From Breviolum minutum Mf 1.05b.01 (Eukaryota; Sar; Dinophyceae; Suessiales; Symbiodiniaceae): DNA of 64,000 bases. Under the pieces are notes generated by a model. That model ran no database searches. It was given only the letters and a program-made list of their open reading frames with translations, and was not told the DNA's origin. Of this stretch, positions 10,379 to 20,911 are shown one piece after another. Made by a program: the position numbers and the translations under genes. The stretch spans positions 1 through 64,000 of the forward strand of contig DF241502.1 of the NCBI GenBank assembly GCA_000507305.1, in the 5' to 3' direction. Within the stretch, counting starts at the first letter, position 1. Each line of letters opens with the position of its first letter.

Positions 10379-11020
10379 CATATATGCATGATTGGTATAA
10401 CGTAAAAAGCCCACGTGTTGTTCTCAATCACCCATCTATCCTGTTCATTTTGGTTGTCACCATCCATGTTTTCTGCTGTAAGTGTCCAACATACAAATCT
10501 ACAGGTTACATCTGTCCATGTGAGCTTAAACTATAGTTATCACACTTGTATTTACCTCATAGCAACTCGTACCTGTTTTTGAACCTATTTTCAATCTTTT
10601 TTCGAAGCAGATCTAAGATTTGGTACTTTGTCCGGTTCGCGTGCATGTGTGTGTGTGTGAGTCAAACTCTGTTCCAAAGAGACGTAACTAGTTACGGAAT
10701 TTGACGAATTGTTAAACCTATTGTTCAGCAGGGGGACACAGGAAGCCCATAGAGCTGTGTCCAACGAAGCTCTCTATGGTGTCTTCAGGATATCAGGGCT
10801 GATCACCCTGACGTACCTGCATTGGAAAAACTGTTGACAAGCTGTTACACTGCGTTGTTTTCCCAGCACTACCATCAGACCAAAATTCCCCTTCCCTACC
10901 ATCCTTTTTTCGATTTATGTCAGTTTCATTTCCGAATCATTTTAAGACTGGAGTGAGCCAAGTTTACCTTTGGTTCTGTACCGTTACTACTCTTGACCGA
11001 GTATAAACTTTTACACTTGC

Positions 11021-11100
11021 TTTTTCCAAGTTTGAAAATACATGGCATATGGCAAGCCATAAACAGTCACTTCCGACATGCTTATAAGAACTTCCAAAGA
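11021..11100 (-). CDS. Probable internal exon with a GC donor
   Basis: 80 bases after acceptor ATGTTCCACAG, ending GGAAAAA before GCAAGTG, a GC-AG type donor of the kind known from dinoflagellates. Reads FGSSYKHVGSDCLWLAICHV then FSNLEK. Natural composition and no stops. It may continue the acidic region at 11134-11760, which lies upstream on the same strand. Confidence 0.4.
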
Positions 11101-11133
11101 CTGTGGAACATAGTATCCCGTCTTCGTGACTTA

Positions 11134-11760
11134 TCAAGTGTGTTTGTGTGTGTGTGTGCATCCGTCCTCATGGCCATCTGCGTCAGCAAGTGGACTTGCG
11201 AAACTAGCTTCATGCTCAGCAATTGTCTCCATCTTGATCTTCGCACGATCATCACCTTTCTTTTCTAAGCTTGAAGTTTCAGTCCAAGCAGCCACCCGCA
11301 CCTTGTGGGTCACCCGCCGTCGCACTTGCTGCTTAACTGCAACTTCAGACTCTCGTGGCGATTTGTCATAATCTTCTTCGTCGTTTTCCATCTCATCTTT
11401 CACTTCTACCTCCTCCAAGGGTATGTCATCAACATCATCAAAATTTAAGGATTTCATGTCTTGCTCCATGGCATCTTTGATCTCCTTCTTCACCTTCAGC
11501 CAACTGAACGTCTTTGTCTATAGAGTGACTTTGCACAGCAACTTTCTCCTTGACCTTCACACCAACTCATCTTCAACATCTTCACCTTCAGTCCAAGCAG
11601 CCTTTTCCTGCATGTCGCGGTGGGTCAGCCGCCTTGCGGCGACTCCATGCTTTTCTCGCGTGGCAAGATTCAAACTCCCAGGGTTTTTTCCGCCAAACGC
11701 AGTGACGCCTGGGCCTTCTGAGGCAATTTTAAGCCAACATCAACAAAAACACACACACAA
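11134..11760 (-). pseudogene. Acidic coding region with an internal duplication and frame changes
   Basis: Two related blocks occur on the minus strand: ARRLTHRDMQEKAAWTEGED (about 11640-11590) and VRRRVTHKVRVAAWTETSS (about 11330-11280). The DNA AGTCCAAGCAGCC (plus) is shared by both. Between and after them are acidic stretches such as NFDDVDDIPLEEVEVKDEME and NDEEDYDKSPRESEVAV. A splice acceptor TTGCCTCAG precedes the first block. Reading frames change at least twice between the blocks, so it is either degraded or split by very short introns. Likely nuclear or ribosome-like charged protein; no family assigned. Confidence 0.4.
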
Positions 11761-13039
11761 CTTCCATCCAGAATTTCCAACAAAAATACGGACCTCATGA
11801 ATCCCATTTTTCATGGCATCCCGGTAAAAACTGGTAAATTTACCTACAGTACCTACATTTCGTTGATTTTTATGGTAAATTAGGTGGTTATCGCCAACTC
11901 CCATGGATCCTATAAGAATGGCTGCCTATACTTGTATGGTTTTTCTTGGTTTTCGGAATCATGGCCGTAAGATGCTCTAATTCGTTGAGCCCTTCATTCC
12001 AATCATTGAATTATAAATTGGACATTTCCTGACCGAGCTACTTTAGGGAAGAAAATAATTTGGCTATCTTCAATCGAATCTTTGTGTTTGTTTTGGGGGG
12101 GTGTCCAAAAATCATATCATGGGAGCATCATGGGAGCATATTTTCCCCTTCAAGGTCCTTCAAAGTGTTGCCCATTTCTTCCTCTTTGTCATGGTGAAGT
12201 GTGAAGATTAAAAACTCAAAACTAATGTAGCACCTGAAACAACTTGTGGTCGGTTCAAATGAGTTTCCTTTTCCAGAAGCCTTCAAATACATAAACCACC
12301 ACAAACACTACCCACAACATCATACTTAACCCAAATGGAGCAGCCCTCCCACTCAAGAACTATTCACTTCAGTTGGTGAGGACATCTTCAAAAGTGGAAA
12401 ATTATTATTAGGTAGACCACAAGATCTTCAAAGATCTTTGGCGATTTGATCATGTCGTTTTTGGAAGGCTTTATCATCTATCCCTGGGTTTGCTTGGTGG
12501 GATATGCTAACTATCTGTTCATTAAATTTCAGCTTAAGCAACGTTGTCGTCGTAGCCAATGTGCCAATCGGATGATGAAAAAAATCTGGAGGCAAAGTGT
12601 TAGTGAGCAGGCGGAAAGTGCAAGCCATCAGAATTCCATCAACAGCCTGGAAATCCTAACACAAATACATAATAAATAGTCGTTTGGAAGGATGGAAGTC
12701 CTTCAAAACTACGGGGCAATTTAGGGCATTCATTGGTATTCATGTTATTTAAATTTCAGGGTTGCAAATGTGCAAATGACTCTACATTGATGGGACTGCA
12801 ATCCTACGAGATGGAAATAGGTAGAACTGTAGAACAGCAAATTGACATGCCCTCCAATGGGAACAATCTGGCCAAATTATAACATTTCACGCGCACAATT
12901 TCAGGGATCCAAGCTCCTGAACCATGGCCACCCCTCTAAACCGGTGTTAGAAGATGGGCACAGTGTGAACCGCACAAGTGAAAAACCAGTATGGCTTGAC
13001 CAAGCCAAATTAAAGAACACTGTACACAAAGATGAGGAC

Positions 13040-16000
13040 TCAAGCGTTCCTCCGACCACGGACACGTTTCAGAACCTTCGAGTAGTGTTTGCGCCGTTCA
13101 TTAGTCCCTAATTCAGAAAGATCCCCAACAGGAACATGCAAAACTTTCGTCTCCCCAGGAATGACCACGTCAGCGGAAAAACTCGGTGTAGCATTGCTAA
13201 CGTAATCAAAAGCCACCTGCGCCGTCAACCCAGAAAGTAACATAGCTGGTCTTTGCAAGAAACCATTCTTCTGTGTCTTGAAATTGAACCTCCAATACGT
13301 CTGAGGAATACCCTTCTTTCCAAAAGTCAACTTCTTGCCCCCCAAGCGCTCCAGTTGGCAGATGCACCCACTCAGCACCTTAATCTGGCGAGCCACCCCC
13401 AAAACGTCAAAAGGAAGCAAGTTGACCCTGTCGTCTCCCGGCCATAACCACTCAGCGCTAGCCTTCGCATGATCCCACTCAAGCATAATAGGAATATCAC
13501 ACCCCGTCACCACGCGAAAGTTAACAACCAGCTCAAGCCACGAAACACCCCAGTCTGTAGACGAACTCCTTGACGAATCACTTGACCACCTCAAAGTATG
13601 CAACCAATACCACACGTGCTTGGCAAAGACAGCGCCACTAGAGATAGCCTGAAAGATATCGTCGCCCGGGCACGACCACGGAGAGGAAGTGACACCATCA
13701 GGATCCCAAGATCTCAGGTATTCCACCGCGTGTTGACCGAAAGCATCCACAAAGTTGTCACGACGTGGGATCACTGACGTAGACGTTGACTGCTGTGTTT
13801 CATCAAGTTGTCGAAGTCGATGCCGCGATAGGTCTGCCAAAAACATGAAGATTTCACTAAAGGTTTTTAGCAATGAATCATCATAGCGTCGAAGTCTAGA
13901 AGAAGCCTCACGAACGTCGTCCATCTCGTTGTCCCTGGCCCTTTTTGCCGTGATGTCAGCCAAATCGTTCCCCAAGGCATGCCACTTCTGTTCCGAATCA
14001 AGCAAATTGGTGATATCCTGGTGTGCTTTGATTTTCACGACATGGCCCAACTCATTGTTCCAAAAGGTACGAAGACGCTGTATAATGTCCATGTTGGCAG
14101 TGTGATGATCATGTGGAAGTGAATCAACATCCGTGACATGCTTATGCACCGTATCGACAACATATTGAGCATCAGTGAAGATGGTATAGCGGTCTTCAGG
14201 TCGGTGAACAAACATACTTTCAGCAACATGCACCAAGGCTGCGAGCTCTGCACGAGGAACACTTTGATGACGTGGACACATCGACATACTCACAACCCTC
14301 ATAGGATTGGAGTGGTTAGGTTCTGAACATTCAGTACACCGCTGTTGAAATGGCAGGCTAGGATCCGATGTATCTTGTACCACACCGAAAGCTGCCCTTC
14401 TAATCGAAGGTCGATTGGCGAAGTCTGCCGAACCATCAGTGTAAAAAGTCACATGCCGAGAATCACCATATGGTACGAACGGGGATGGAAAATGCCGTGA
14501 CTGGACCATCAATCTATAGATCGTATGGGCTTTGTGACGTCTGGGAATGGGTGCCCACACACAGTAAGCCATATCATGCGTCAAGTTGTCAACCGCTGAA
14601 GCATGCAAATTGCGAATGGGCGAAAGTGCCGAGCAATGTAACAACCTGTGTTCCTTTGTATCACACTGACCACAAAGCGGACACAGGCCCGAAGTTGATG
14701 AATCCCATAGTGCCTTGACAGACTCGGATTGAAAAGCACCCAATATGTATGGAAGCAACAAAGGTCTATCAATTCTCGATGTTTTGGACCAAAGCTGAAT
14801 CATAATGTCTCGGTCCAGTGGTTGATCAAGTTGGAATCCCTTTCTGTGACTAACCAGAGCATGTGCAATATCAGTCCAAGCTGCGACACAATACCGCACA
14901 ATCTCTTTGTTGGAAGATTCAAAGAGAGCCAGTTTGGGGAACCCATAAGCTTGTAGGTGCCCATGTTCATCAATGACCCAACCAATTTGTTGTAGCATCT
15001 TAGCCAACGCTGAACAGGGACCATGAATACCATGACCATCCCATTGTGCTGCCATTTGAACCATTGCACGAGCCATGTGTGAGCAAGTCTCAAAAACTCG
15101 TCGAAGAGCACGGAGAGAGTTCAGCAATGTAAAAAGCTGTGGGTCAACCAACTTAGGAAAAAGAAAGTGACAAAGAATCTCCGACGCCGCATGCTTACCC
15201 AAACCAGTAATAGCTGTAGTAGCAGCACGTCTTAGCTTGCAAAACAAATGCTTACTTGGTGCAACCAATTCAGCCCCATACAAGGCCCTTGGCCAAAGAG
15301 CAACCTGTACCCTTTTCACCTTTTCGTCCATAGGAATTTGCATGTACTGTAATTTCACGAAGTCAGCGAGCGTAGAAAGAATTCGGTCTTTCACACATCC
15401 CAAGAAACGAAACTTGCTATAGTTGATACACGACCCAAGGTCCTTGGCAAACTTCTGGAAAACCAATTCAACACCATCGGGAAGCGATTGTTGTTGTGCA
15501 ACCAGAAACTTCTGATGTGATGAGTGCGTTGTCCAAAACCAAGATTTAGCAAAGTCAACCACAAGTCGGCATTGGCTTGTGAACCATACAAGTCGATGAC
15601 AAAGTTCGACATGCAAGCGAACATCCGGCGTCAACCAACTCCAGTTATCCGCGTAAGCGAACAATGTAACCGACCTTCTTTGTAACGCCAACATGAAAGC
15701 ATAACTGATGGCCGCCATGCCTACAACCGCCATTGCGTCTCCCTCTGGAGCACCCGTCGTCGAAAGAATCTGACCATGATATTGTCGATTCCAGCAAAGA
15801 GTACGTGATAGATTAGCAAGTGATTGAATCCAAAAATCAACGCACCAGGCTGGAGCGCCAAAGAGAATCATCAAGTTCCGCATAACACGACGAGGAAGAC
15901 GGTTGAATGCTTTTGAAAGATCCAGTGTGTACCCCGAGACAGGGGTACCACTAACTTTCGCTTTCTCAAGTTCAAACTGCTGAGCCCAAACAATGTCTGC

Positions 16001-18421
16001 AACACCACGACCAGGGAGTCCACCTGATAAACCAGGGGGCATCAGATAAGACCAATGCTTCATGATTTGCCTTGCGAAGTGTGATGTAACAAAGCGAACA
16101 AGAGCGCCCAGTATAGTGATGGGACGCCCATCCTTGACATGCTGGGGATCAGCCACCTTGGACAACAGCACCACTTTAGCACGCATCATCTCGAAAGAAA
16201 AACCCTCACCGGAAAACCGCTGTATGATATCAGACCAAACTTCAAAAGCCCGCCGAGGGAGCGACAGGATATCTTCATGGTGAAAGCCGTCAACACCAAC
16301 AGACTTCCCCGCTTTAAGTTTCTGAGCTGTGTCATACCATGCATCAGCCGACATGTCAATGTCATCCATAGGGGTCATGCCATGCTGTGAGTCCCGAACC
16401 ATGTCAAAAATTGATGCCCATGGATGGTCAGTAAATTGTTCCGAGAATGCATCACGATTCCAAATTGGTGACCAATAGGCTTCAAACGTCTTAGCAAGTT
16501 CGGATCCCGTGCAAGCAAAAGTATCCTGTACCAACGTCCCCTGTGTAGGTATAACGCCCTGTACCACACGAAATGTGAGTATGTCGTTCTGCAGACACAA
16601 AGGCAAGATAGTGGCATCACCAAACTTCGCAACCGCATGCATAACAAAATGCGTGGGAGTACAAAGTCGTAGTCCAACTTTGCCAGAGGATAACCTCACC
16701 AACCTAGCTTCGCTCTTCCAAACCGTCTGCACAGACGTAATGACTTCAGGTGCAGGTTTACGAAGCCAGGAATACGTCATCTTTCCAAAACCTTCCTTCA
16801 AGTCTGTATCAATGCGGAATTTCAAGACATTCTTACGATGGAGCTGCAGTTGTCTCGAGTATGCATCACAATCAAACTTGGTGAGTGACAGAAAATCGCG
16901 AAGAAGCTCAACACTCGGGCATAAGTCAGGAACAGCTGCTATGCCAGGGAAATTGCTGATCCAATTGACCCATGACCTACCATAGCCAGGGGCATGCCTT
17001 ATACGAAGCCATTCAAGTTGCAAATCATGCCAACGTTGCGTATCAGGCGAGACAACTGGATGCTTCTGAAGGACATGGCACAGTGACTGGATACGCCTAG
17101 TTTGCTTGACTTTATGTTTAACCTTGACATTGAAAGCCTCACACGGGGGGTCATAACCCTCTTGTTTCATGCCTTTAGGTCTGGAACAAACAGGCTTAGA
17201 CGAAGTAACTAGCTGCCCCCTCCCTTTGTAGGCAGGTGGGAGAGAATTGTAGGGTTGTCTCTGGGGATCAATCGCATGATGTCTTGCGATGGCATTAGAC
17301 ACAGCCTTTTCGGCAACATGAGACCATGATTGGATAGCCTCATCAAAGGTCCAGTCAGGATTTCGGTAATCAAACAAGTTATCTTGCATGGCTTCATCCA
17401 TGGCTTGATCATAGGCATCGGAGACGATTGCATGAGGAACATTGAACATCGTCCACGAACGAGGGAGCTTCCAAGTATCAGAAGTATCATTTTTTACGGA
17501 CACATCAAACTTAAGTGTCAGTGGGTCATGCGAGTCAAAGAGATGATCACTATTAACCCATGCGTCAACCAAAAGAGGTTGAAGTTCAGGTGGTAAAAGA
17601 ATGGTATCAAACGAAGTAGCACCTCTACAGGTAGGTGGGAGAGACTTACCCAGCCTCCTAGCAACAAAATCATGCGCTTCAACAAATCCAGAATCATGAA
17701 AAACCTTCCAACCATCCTGTTGTAAAACAGAACAATTCATGTCACCAGCGATGATGCAGGGCAACCCGGATTCCCCAGCAACCTGAAGTGCATACAATAG
17801 AATGGACATGGTACTCTTCTTATGCGCAGTATGGGTATTGGTGAACCCATAAACGGAGACGAACAAAAACTCACGAGATGCAAGCCTAGAGACACACATA
17901 CAGATCCTACACGAATCAAAGAAAACAGGAAGCACCTCAAAACGAAGTCGTCTGGATGGCAGACGGGAAATGATTGCAGTGCCTATAGCCTCACCCCTCA
18001 AACTAATTCGGCCATTAGAAGTTGAAAACTTCTCAGGGACACATTTGGAAAAGAAGGAGGAAAATCCTTCCGTCCTAAATTGTTTGGTCAAAAAACAACA
18101 TGCAGACTCGGTGTGGGAGGTCTCTGAAAAACACACGACATCGGAGTCAATAGCTCTCACTTCATCTATTTTTCCGTAGAGAGCTGACGGATTTGCAATT
18201 GTAATGGTGACACTTGAATCAACTAATTGGCAGTCTGCGTGAGGGCCAGGATTGTCCGCTTCACCAATTCTGCAACCAACCATCCAGCAAAAGCATCCAA
18301 GAACTTGGACATCCAAGCCAGTGAAAGGAAAAGAACCAACGACCACCACACGCTGTAGCAAAAAGCGTGAACATGGCCAGAGAAGCACTACCACTGAAAC
18401 CTCAAGCAGAAAAAATTTGGA
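13040..18421 (-). CDS. LINE pol: endonuclease, reverse transcriptase, RNase H
   Basis: About 1,790 codons without a stop. Near residue 45 lies RIGEADNPGPH, the usual start of the endonuclease domain; IIAGDMNCS (about 215) and SDHLFDSHDPLT (about 285) are its catalytic motifs. Reverse transcriptase: KVVLLSK (about 743), SGYTLDLSKAFNRLP with the first catalytic Asp, and FAYADNWSW (about 913), where the usual YxDD box is YADN. RNase H: FYTDGSADFA (about 1316), PRAELAALVHVAE, TIFTDAQYVVDT and GNDLADITAK (about 1478), giving the full D-E-D-D set. It would nick target DNA and copy its RNA there. The first start-like codon is GTG at about 18394 and the first ATG is some 39 residues in; the frame is continuous with ORF1 apart from one TGA. 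Confidence 0.9.
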   Translation of the reverse strand, partial: SKFFLLEVSVVVLLWPCSRFLLQRVVVVGSFPFTGLDVQVLGCFCWMVGCRIGEADNPGPHADCQLVDSSVTITIANPSALYGKIDEVRAIDSDVVCFSETSHTESACCFLTKQFRTEGFSSFFSKCVPEKFSTSNGRISLRGEAIGTAIISRLPSRRLRFEVLPVFFDSCRICMCVSRLASREFLFVSVYGFTNTHTAHKKSTMSILLYALQVAGESGLPCIIAGDMNCSVLQQDGWKVFHDSGFVEAHDFVARRLGKSLPPTCRGATSFDTILLPPELQPLLVDAWVNSDHLFDSHDPLTLKFDVSVKNDTSDTWKLPRSWTMFNVPHAIVSDAYDQAMDEAMQDNLFDYRNPDWTFDEAIQSWSHVAEKAVSNAIARHHAIDPQRQPYNSLPPAYKGRGQLVTSSKPVCSRPKGMKQEGYDPPCEAFNVKVKHKVKQTRRIQSLCHVLQKHPVVSPDTQRWHDLQLEWLRIRHAPGYGRSWVNWISNFPGIAAVPDLCPSVELLRDFLSLTKFDCDAYSRQLQLHRKNVLKFRIDTDLKEGFGKMTYSWLRKPAPEVITSVQTVWKSEARLVRLSSGKVGLRLCTPTHFVMHAVAKFGDATILPLCLQNDILTFRVVQGVIPTQGTLVQDTFACTGSELAKTFEAYWSPIWNRDAFSEQFTDHPWASIFDMVRDSQHGMTPMDDIDMSADAWYDTAQKLKAGKSVGVDGFHHEDILSLPRRAFEVWSDIIQRFSGEGFSFEMMRAKVVLLSKVADPQHVKDGRPITILGALVRFVTSHFARQIMKHWSYLMPPGLSGGLPGRGVADIVWAQQFELEKAKVSGTPVSGYTLDLSKAFNRLPRRVMRNLMILFGAPAWCVDFWIQSLANLSRTLCWNRQYHGQILSTTGAPEGDAMAVVGMAAISYAFMLALQRRSVTLFAYADNWSWLTPDVRLHVELCHRLVWFTSQCRLVVDFAKSWFWTTHSSHQKFLVAQQQSLPDGVELVFQKFAKDLGSCINYSKFRFLGCVKDRILSTLADFVKLQYMQIPMDEKVKRVQVALWPRALYGAELVAPSKHLFCKLRRAATTAITGLGKHAASEILCHFLFPKLVDPQLFTLLNSLRALRRVFETCSHMARAMVQMAAQWDGHGIHGPCSALAKMLQQIGWVIDEHGHLQAYGFPKLALFESSNKEIVRYCVAAWTDIAHALVSHRKGFQLDQPLDRDIMIQLWSKTSRIDRPLLLPYILGAFQSESVKALWDSSTSGLCPLCGQCDTKEHRLLHCSALSPIRNLHASAVDNLTHDMAYCVWAPIPRRHKAHTIYRLMVQSRHFPSPFVPYGDSRHVTFYTDGSADFANRPSIRRAAFGVVQDTSDPSLPFQQRCTECSEPNHSNPMRVVSMSMCPRHQSVPRAELAALVHVAESMFVHRPEDRYTIFTDAQYVVDTVHKHVTDVDSLPHDHHTANMDIIQRLRTFWNNELGHVVKIKAHQDITNLLDSEQKWHALGNDLADITAKRARDNEMDDVREASSRLRRYDDSLLKTFSEIFMFLADLSRHRLRQLDETQQSTSTSVIPRRDNFVDAFGQHAVEYLRSWDPDGVTSSPWSCPGDDIFQAISSGAVFAKHVWYWLHTLRWSSDSSRSSSTDWGVSWLELVVNFRVVTGCDIPIMLEWDHAKASAEWLWPGDDRVNLLPFDVLGVARQIKVLSGCICQLERLGGKKLTFGKKGIPQTYWRFNFKTQKNGFLQRPAMLLSGLTAQVAFDYVSNATPSFSADVVIPGETKVLHVPVGDLSELGTNERRKHYSKVLKRVRGRRNA

Positions 18422-19258
18422 TCACAAGGCTGCATCTTCTTGCATGCCATCTTCATGAGTAGTCTTTTGTCGAACACGAGCTGGAGACGGGATCTTCGAG
18501 GTCGCCTCAAGCAGGTTCTTCAAATCATCAAAGCCACTCCGCATCTGTCGATCTTGATTGGACAATGCCGTGGCCAACGACTGTTCAAAGGTATTGGCCA
18601 AAGTCTGGAGTCCAGAGTTCAAATTGGCATCCATGTTGTCGAGTCTTCCATTGACCATAGCAATATCCTGCTTCTGCGTGGTCTTGGAAGCCTGGAGATC
18701 TTCTTTGATGGTTGTAATAGATGTCTTCAAAGCATCTAACTGATCCTCATATTGCTGGAAACGAGAGGCAATAGGTGGATCAATGACCCTCGACACTGTG
18801 GAGCTAGTAGTTGTTTTTGGTCTTGAACCACCACCACTTCTGTCGGACCATGGATCATTCCAGTCCTTCCATGGATCATCGTTTCCTTGTGCCTGACCGG
18901 AAGGTTGAGGGACCGTGCCTGCCAGAACAACTGCACTTTGCGGTTTATTCTTGTCCAGCAACTTGAAAAGCACCACATTGCCATTGTAGTCCACAAAGTC
19001 AATCTTGGGCTTATTTACCATTGCAATGAGCCACGTGTCTGGTCCAAGACTCTTCAAAGGTCTTGCTTCCATCTTGATGGTATTCAGCCAGCCAACAATG
19101 TCATCATGTGTAGTGCCATGAGGAAATGGCTTGACCTTTGCAAGGAATGGCATGTGTCGTCGATCTGGGACAAGAACATCAGGACGAAACTCCTTCCAAG
19201 CTGCGACAAAGTCAGCCTTGCAAACACGGACACCAAAGGCCTTTGAAGAACGGATCAA
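18422..19258 (-). CDS. LINE ORF1-like protein, C-terminal part
   Basis: About 278 residues. N-terminal part FGVRVCKADFVAAWKEFRPD resembles a compact folded domain; the middle is Trp/Asp-rich (DDPWKDWNDPWSDRSGGGSR); residues about 165-255 (FQQYEDQLDALKTSITTIKE and on) have the heptad pattern of a coiled coil, typical of ORF1 proteins that trimerise and bind element RNA. It ends in TGA at 18422-18424 and the pol frame follows at once in the same frame. The open frame extends a little upstream of the first listed codon and meets the preceding piece after a one-base shift. Confidence 0.75.
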   Translation of the reverse strand: MIRSSKAFGVRVCKADFVAAWKEFRPDVLVPDRRHMPFLAKVKPFPHGTTHDDIVGWLNTIKMEARPLKSLGPDTWLIAMVNKPKIDFVDYNGNVVLFKLLDKNKPQSAVVLAGTVPQPSGQAQGNDDPWKDWNDPWSDRSGGGSRPKTTTSSTVSRVIDPPIASRFQQYEDQLDALKTSITTIKEDLQASKTTQKQDIAMVNGRLDNMDANLNSGLQTLANTFEQSLATALSNQDRQMRSGFDDLKNLLEATSKIPSPARVRQKTTHEDGMQEDAAL

Positions 19259-19560
19259 GCCACGAAAGTAGACAGACCTAGCCGCATCTTGATAACCTCA
19301 GCCCTAGCAGCTTGAGGAATCCACACTGCCAGCCAGTCGGGAGGTTGATCTGGGTCTGCCCTTGGGAAAGCATAGATATGGTTTTCACCACTGGTCTTCA
19401 AAAGTCGCTCAATGTTGTCCTTTGGAACCCTCGCAAAGAAGGTCACAACCTCTGACAAATTGGGGGCAACGGCAATGTTCTTGGAGTTCTTCCACGTCCT
19501 GTTCCAAGGAGCCGATAACATGACATCCTTCAAGCCATCTTTGGCCCATTGGTCACCAAC
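19255..19560 (-). CDS. LINE ORF1-like protein, N-terminal piece, frameshifted
   Basis: Reads GDQWAKDGLKDVMLSAPWNR then VVTFFARVPKDNIERLLKTS and PDWLAVWIPQAARAEVIKMR, then runs out of frame at 19255. The protein continues one frame away as VYFRGLIRSSKAFGVRV, so a single indel near 19260-19275 separates it from the C-terminal part. Upstream, the sequence changes character at about 19560, where CTTCAGGTAAATCTAG could be a splice acceptor or the truncated 5' end. Confidence 0.6.
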   Translation of the reverse strand, partial: VGDQWAKDGLKDVMLSAPWNRTWKNSKNIAVAPNLSEVVTFFARVPKDNIERLLKTSGENHIYAFPRADPDQPPDWLAVWIPQAARAEVIKMRLGLSTFVA

Positions 19561-19981
19561 CTAGATTTACCTGAAGTAAGAAATTTCCATTACTAAACCA
19601 CCATTTGAGGTGACCTCGGCTGAGGTCGTTATAAATTGCCCAGAACAATTTCTTCCTTTAACGTGTGCATCCTTTGAAGAAATGACACTGTTGGAATTCA
19701 CTACGAGAAAATACGCAGAATCAAGGAGTCATCACTGGGAGGTGGTTTGTTTTACCCCCAACGAAAACTACCCATGACTGGCTGGAAAATCCAGCATGAA
19801 TGAGTCGAAGTCTTTTCTGTTGGAAAATGGTGATTTTTTCCAATGTCATGGGACATTTCCTTCGTTTTCAGGGGTGGTAATCCTGGGGGATCCTGGTGGT
19901 GACTGCTACTGGTTTGTGGGGCAGATCCATGATTCCCCTTACTAAACTATACCCTTTTTGGTTTTTGGGGATGGTTTAGAG

Positions 19982-20245
19982 TTATCCCAAAACTCTTCGG
20001 GATTTGGGGAGGGGGCATCGTGACATTGGCAATTCTAACGACTTGGTGGTTGAACCAACCCATCTGAAAAATATGATTTTGTCAAATTGGATCATTAGTT
20101 CTGGGGTGAAAATAACAATATTTGAAACCACCACCTGGAAAGCCAAGTGCCCTATGTTTAAGGCAATAGTTGCTGGTTTTAGGGGTAAAGTTGCCTTTAA
20201 AAAATGGGACACTTGGCGTTCCAGGCACCCATATAAGGGACCCAA
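19982..20245 (-). CDS. Gene end split by a family B element
   Basis: Left exon ends KPATIALNIGHLAFQ at 20135 (TTCCAG/GTGGTGG); right exon begins at 20041 after CCACCAAG and reads SLELPMSRCPLPKSRR to a TAA at 19982. Removing 20042-20134 joins them in phase 0. The element is also an in-frame open read-through here, so splicing is inferred only from terminus match and the other copies. Unknown function. Confidence 0.4.
   Translation of the reverse strand: MGPLYGCLERQVSHFLKATLPLKPATIALNIGHLAFQVVVSNIVIFTPELMIQFDKIIFFRWVGSTTKSLELPMSRCPLPKSRRVLG
20042..20134 (-). mobile_element. Family B element, candidate GT-AG intron
   Basis: 93 bp, minus ends GTGGTGGTTTC and AACCACCAAG, same interior as other B copies. 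Length is an exact multiple of three and no stop occurs inside in the flanking frame. Confidence 0.55.
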
Positions 20246-20689
20246 TATCCAGTCCTTATACTACCAATCCAACACCAACCGCAAGATTGGCATTACAAAT
20301 TTCATCTCAATTCCTGGGTGGATCTCCTTCGCTGATTCGAACTCACTGTTAGGTCACCTTGTTTGGAAGAATGACTTCACACCATATCAACAAATGGAAA
20401 AATGGTGGTTTGGGTCCGTGGTTTTTTTTGCTAGGGCTTCCAGGGGGTTTGCCCGTCGCAGCGGCAGTGTTTGGGAGTCGAATCGGGGTGCCCCCAAGGA
20501 ACTATCCGTTTCATAAGGGGATCCCAGGAATCCAAACCACCAACCCAACCATTGGTTGAAAGATGTTGAAAGAACGATTTCACACCATAATACAAACTCT
20601 GAGCACAAAAAAATACGTCAACAGCCCTGTGTTTTTTTGGGGGGCGTATCTTTTTGCAAAAACTTGCCAATTTAAGGTGAGGTTAAAGG

Positions 20690-20795
20690 TCCTGGTTATA
20701 TGAGTGTCGCGCTTCATGAAGGCTTTGGCCGGATCTAACACGCCATGAAGATAAGAGATACCGTAATCGCCAGTTGCTTGTTCCTTTTCACAAAA
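20690..20795 (-). CDS. Probable exon, unknown protein
   Basis: Minus frame reads EQATGDYGISYLHGVLDPAK then AFMKRDTHIT, well-balanced and without stops, ending near a possible GA donor (ACCAG/GACCTT). A second frame over the same bases is membrane-like (KQLAITVSLIFMA) and would fit the phase of the exon at 20912-21011. I cannot decide between them. Confidence 0.35.
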
Positions 20796-20911
20796 TTGAA
20801 TGGAAAGCATGTTTCACCAACCTTCAAGTTTTCGTGCCATTTGGGAGGAATGGCATACCCCGGTCCCCCAACGACCTCTTTTTAAGTGTTTGAAGATATG
20901 CTGATCATCAC

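Larger units (their letters stand above)
12840..19570 (-). mobile_element. LINE retrotransposon, nearly full length
   Basis: One non-LTR element on the minus strand: an ORF1-like region, then a long pol region with an APE-type endonuclease, reverse transcriptase and RNase H. The ORFs end at 13040; a 3' tail of about 200 bases (TTTAGAGGGGTGGCCATGGT and following) runs to roughly 12840. No poly(A) or target duplication could be fixed, so both ends are approximate. No LTRs. Coding is nearly intact: one frameshift near 19260 and one in-frame TGA at 18422-18424. Oriented like the surrounding minus-strand exons. Confidence 0.85.

Noticed and set aside
12428-12679. Overlapping plus and minus frames between the LINE and the acidic gene
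   Set aside because: A plus segment after TTAAATTTCAG reads QRCRRSQCANRMMKKIW but the minus frame is as open; not enough to annotate.
13000-19250. Many 60-170 codon frames on the plus strand and in other minus frames over the LINE
   Set aside because: Shadows of the pol and ORF1 frames; composition is poor and they are interrupted.
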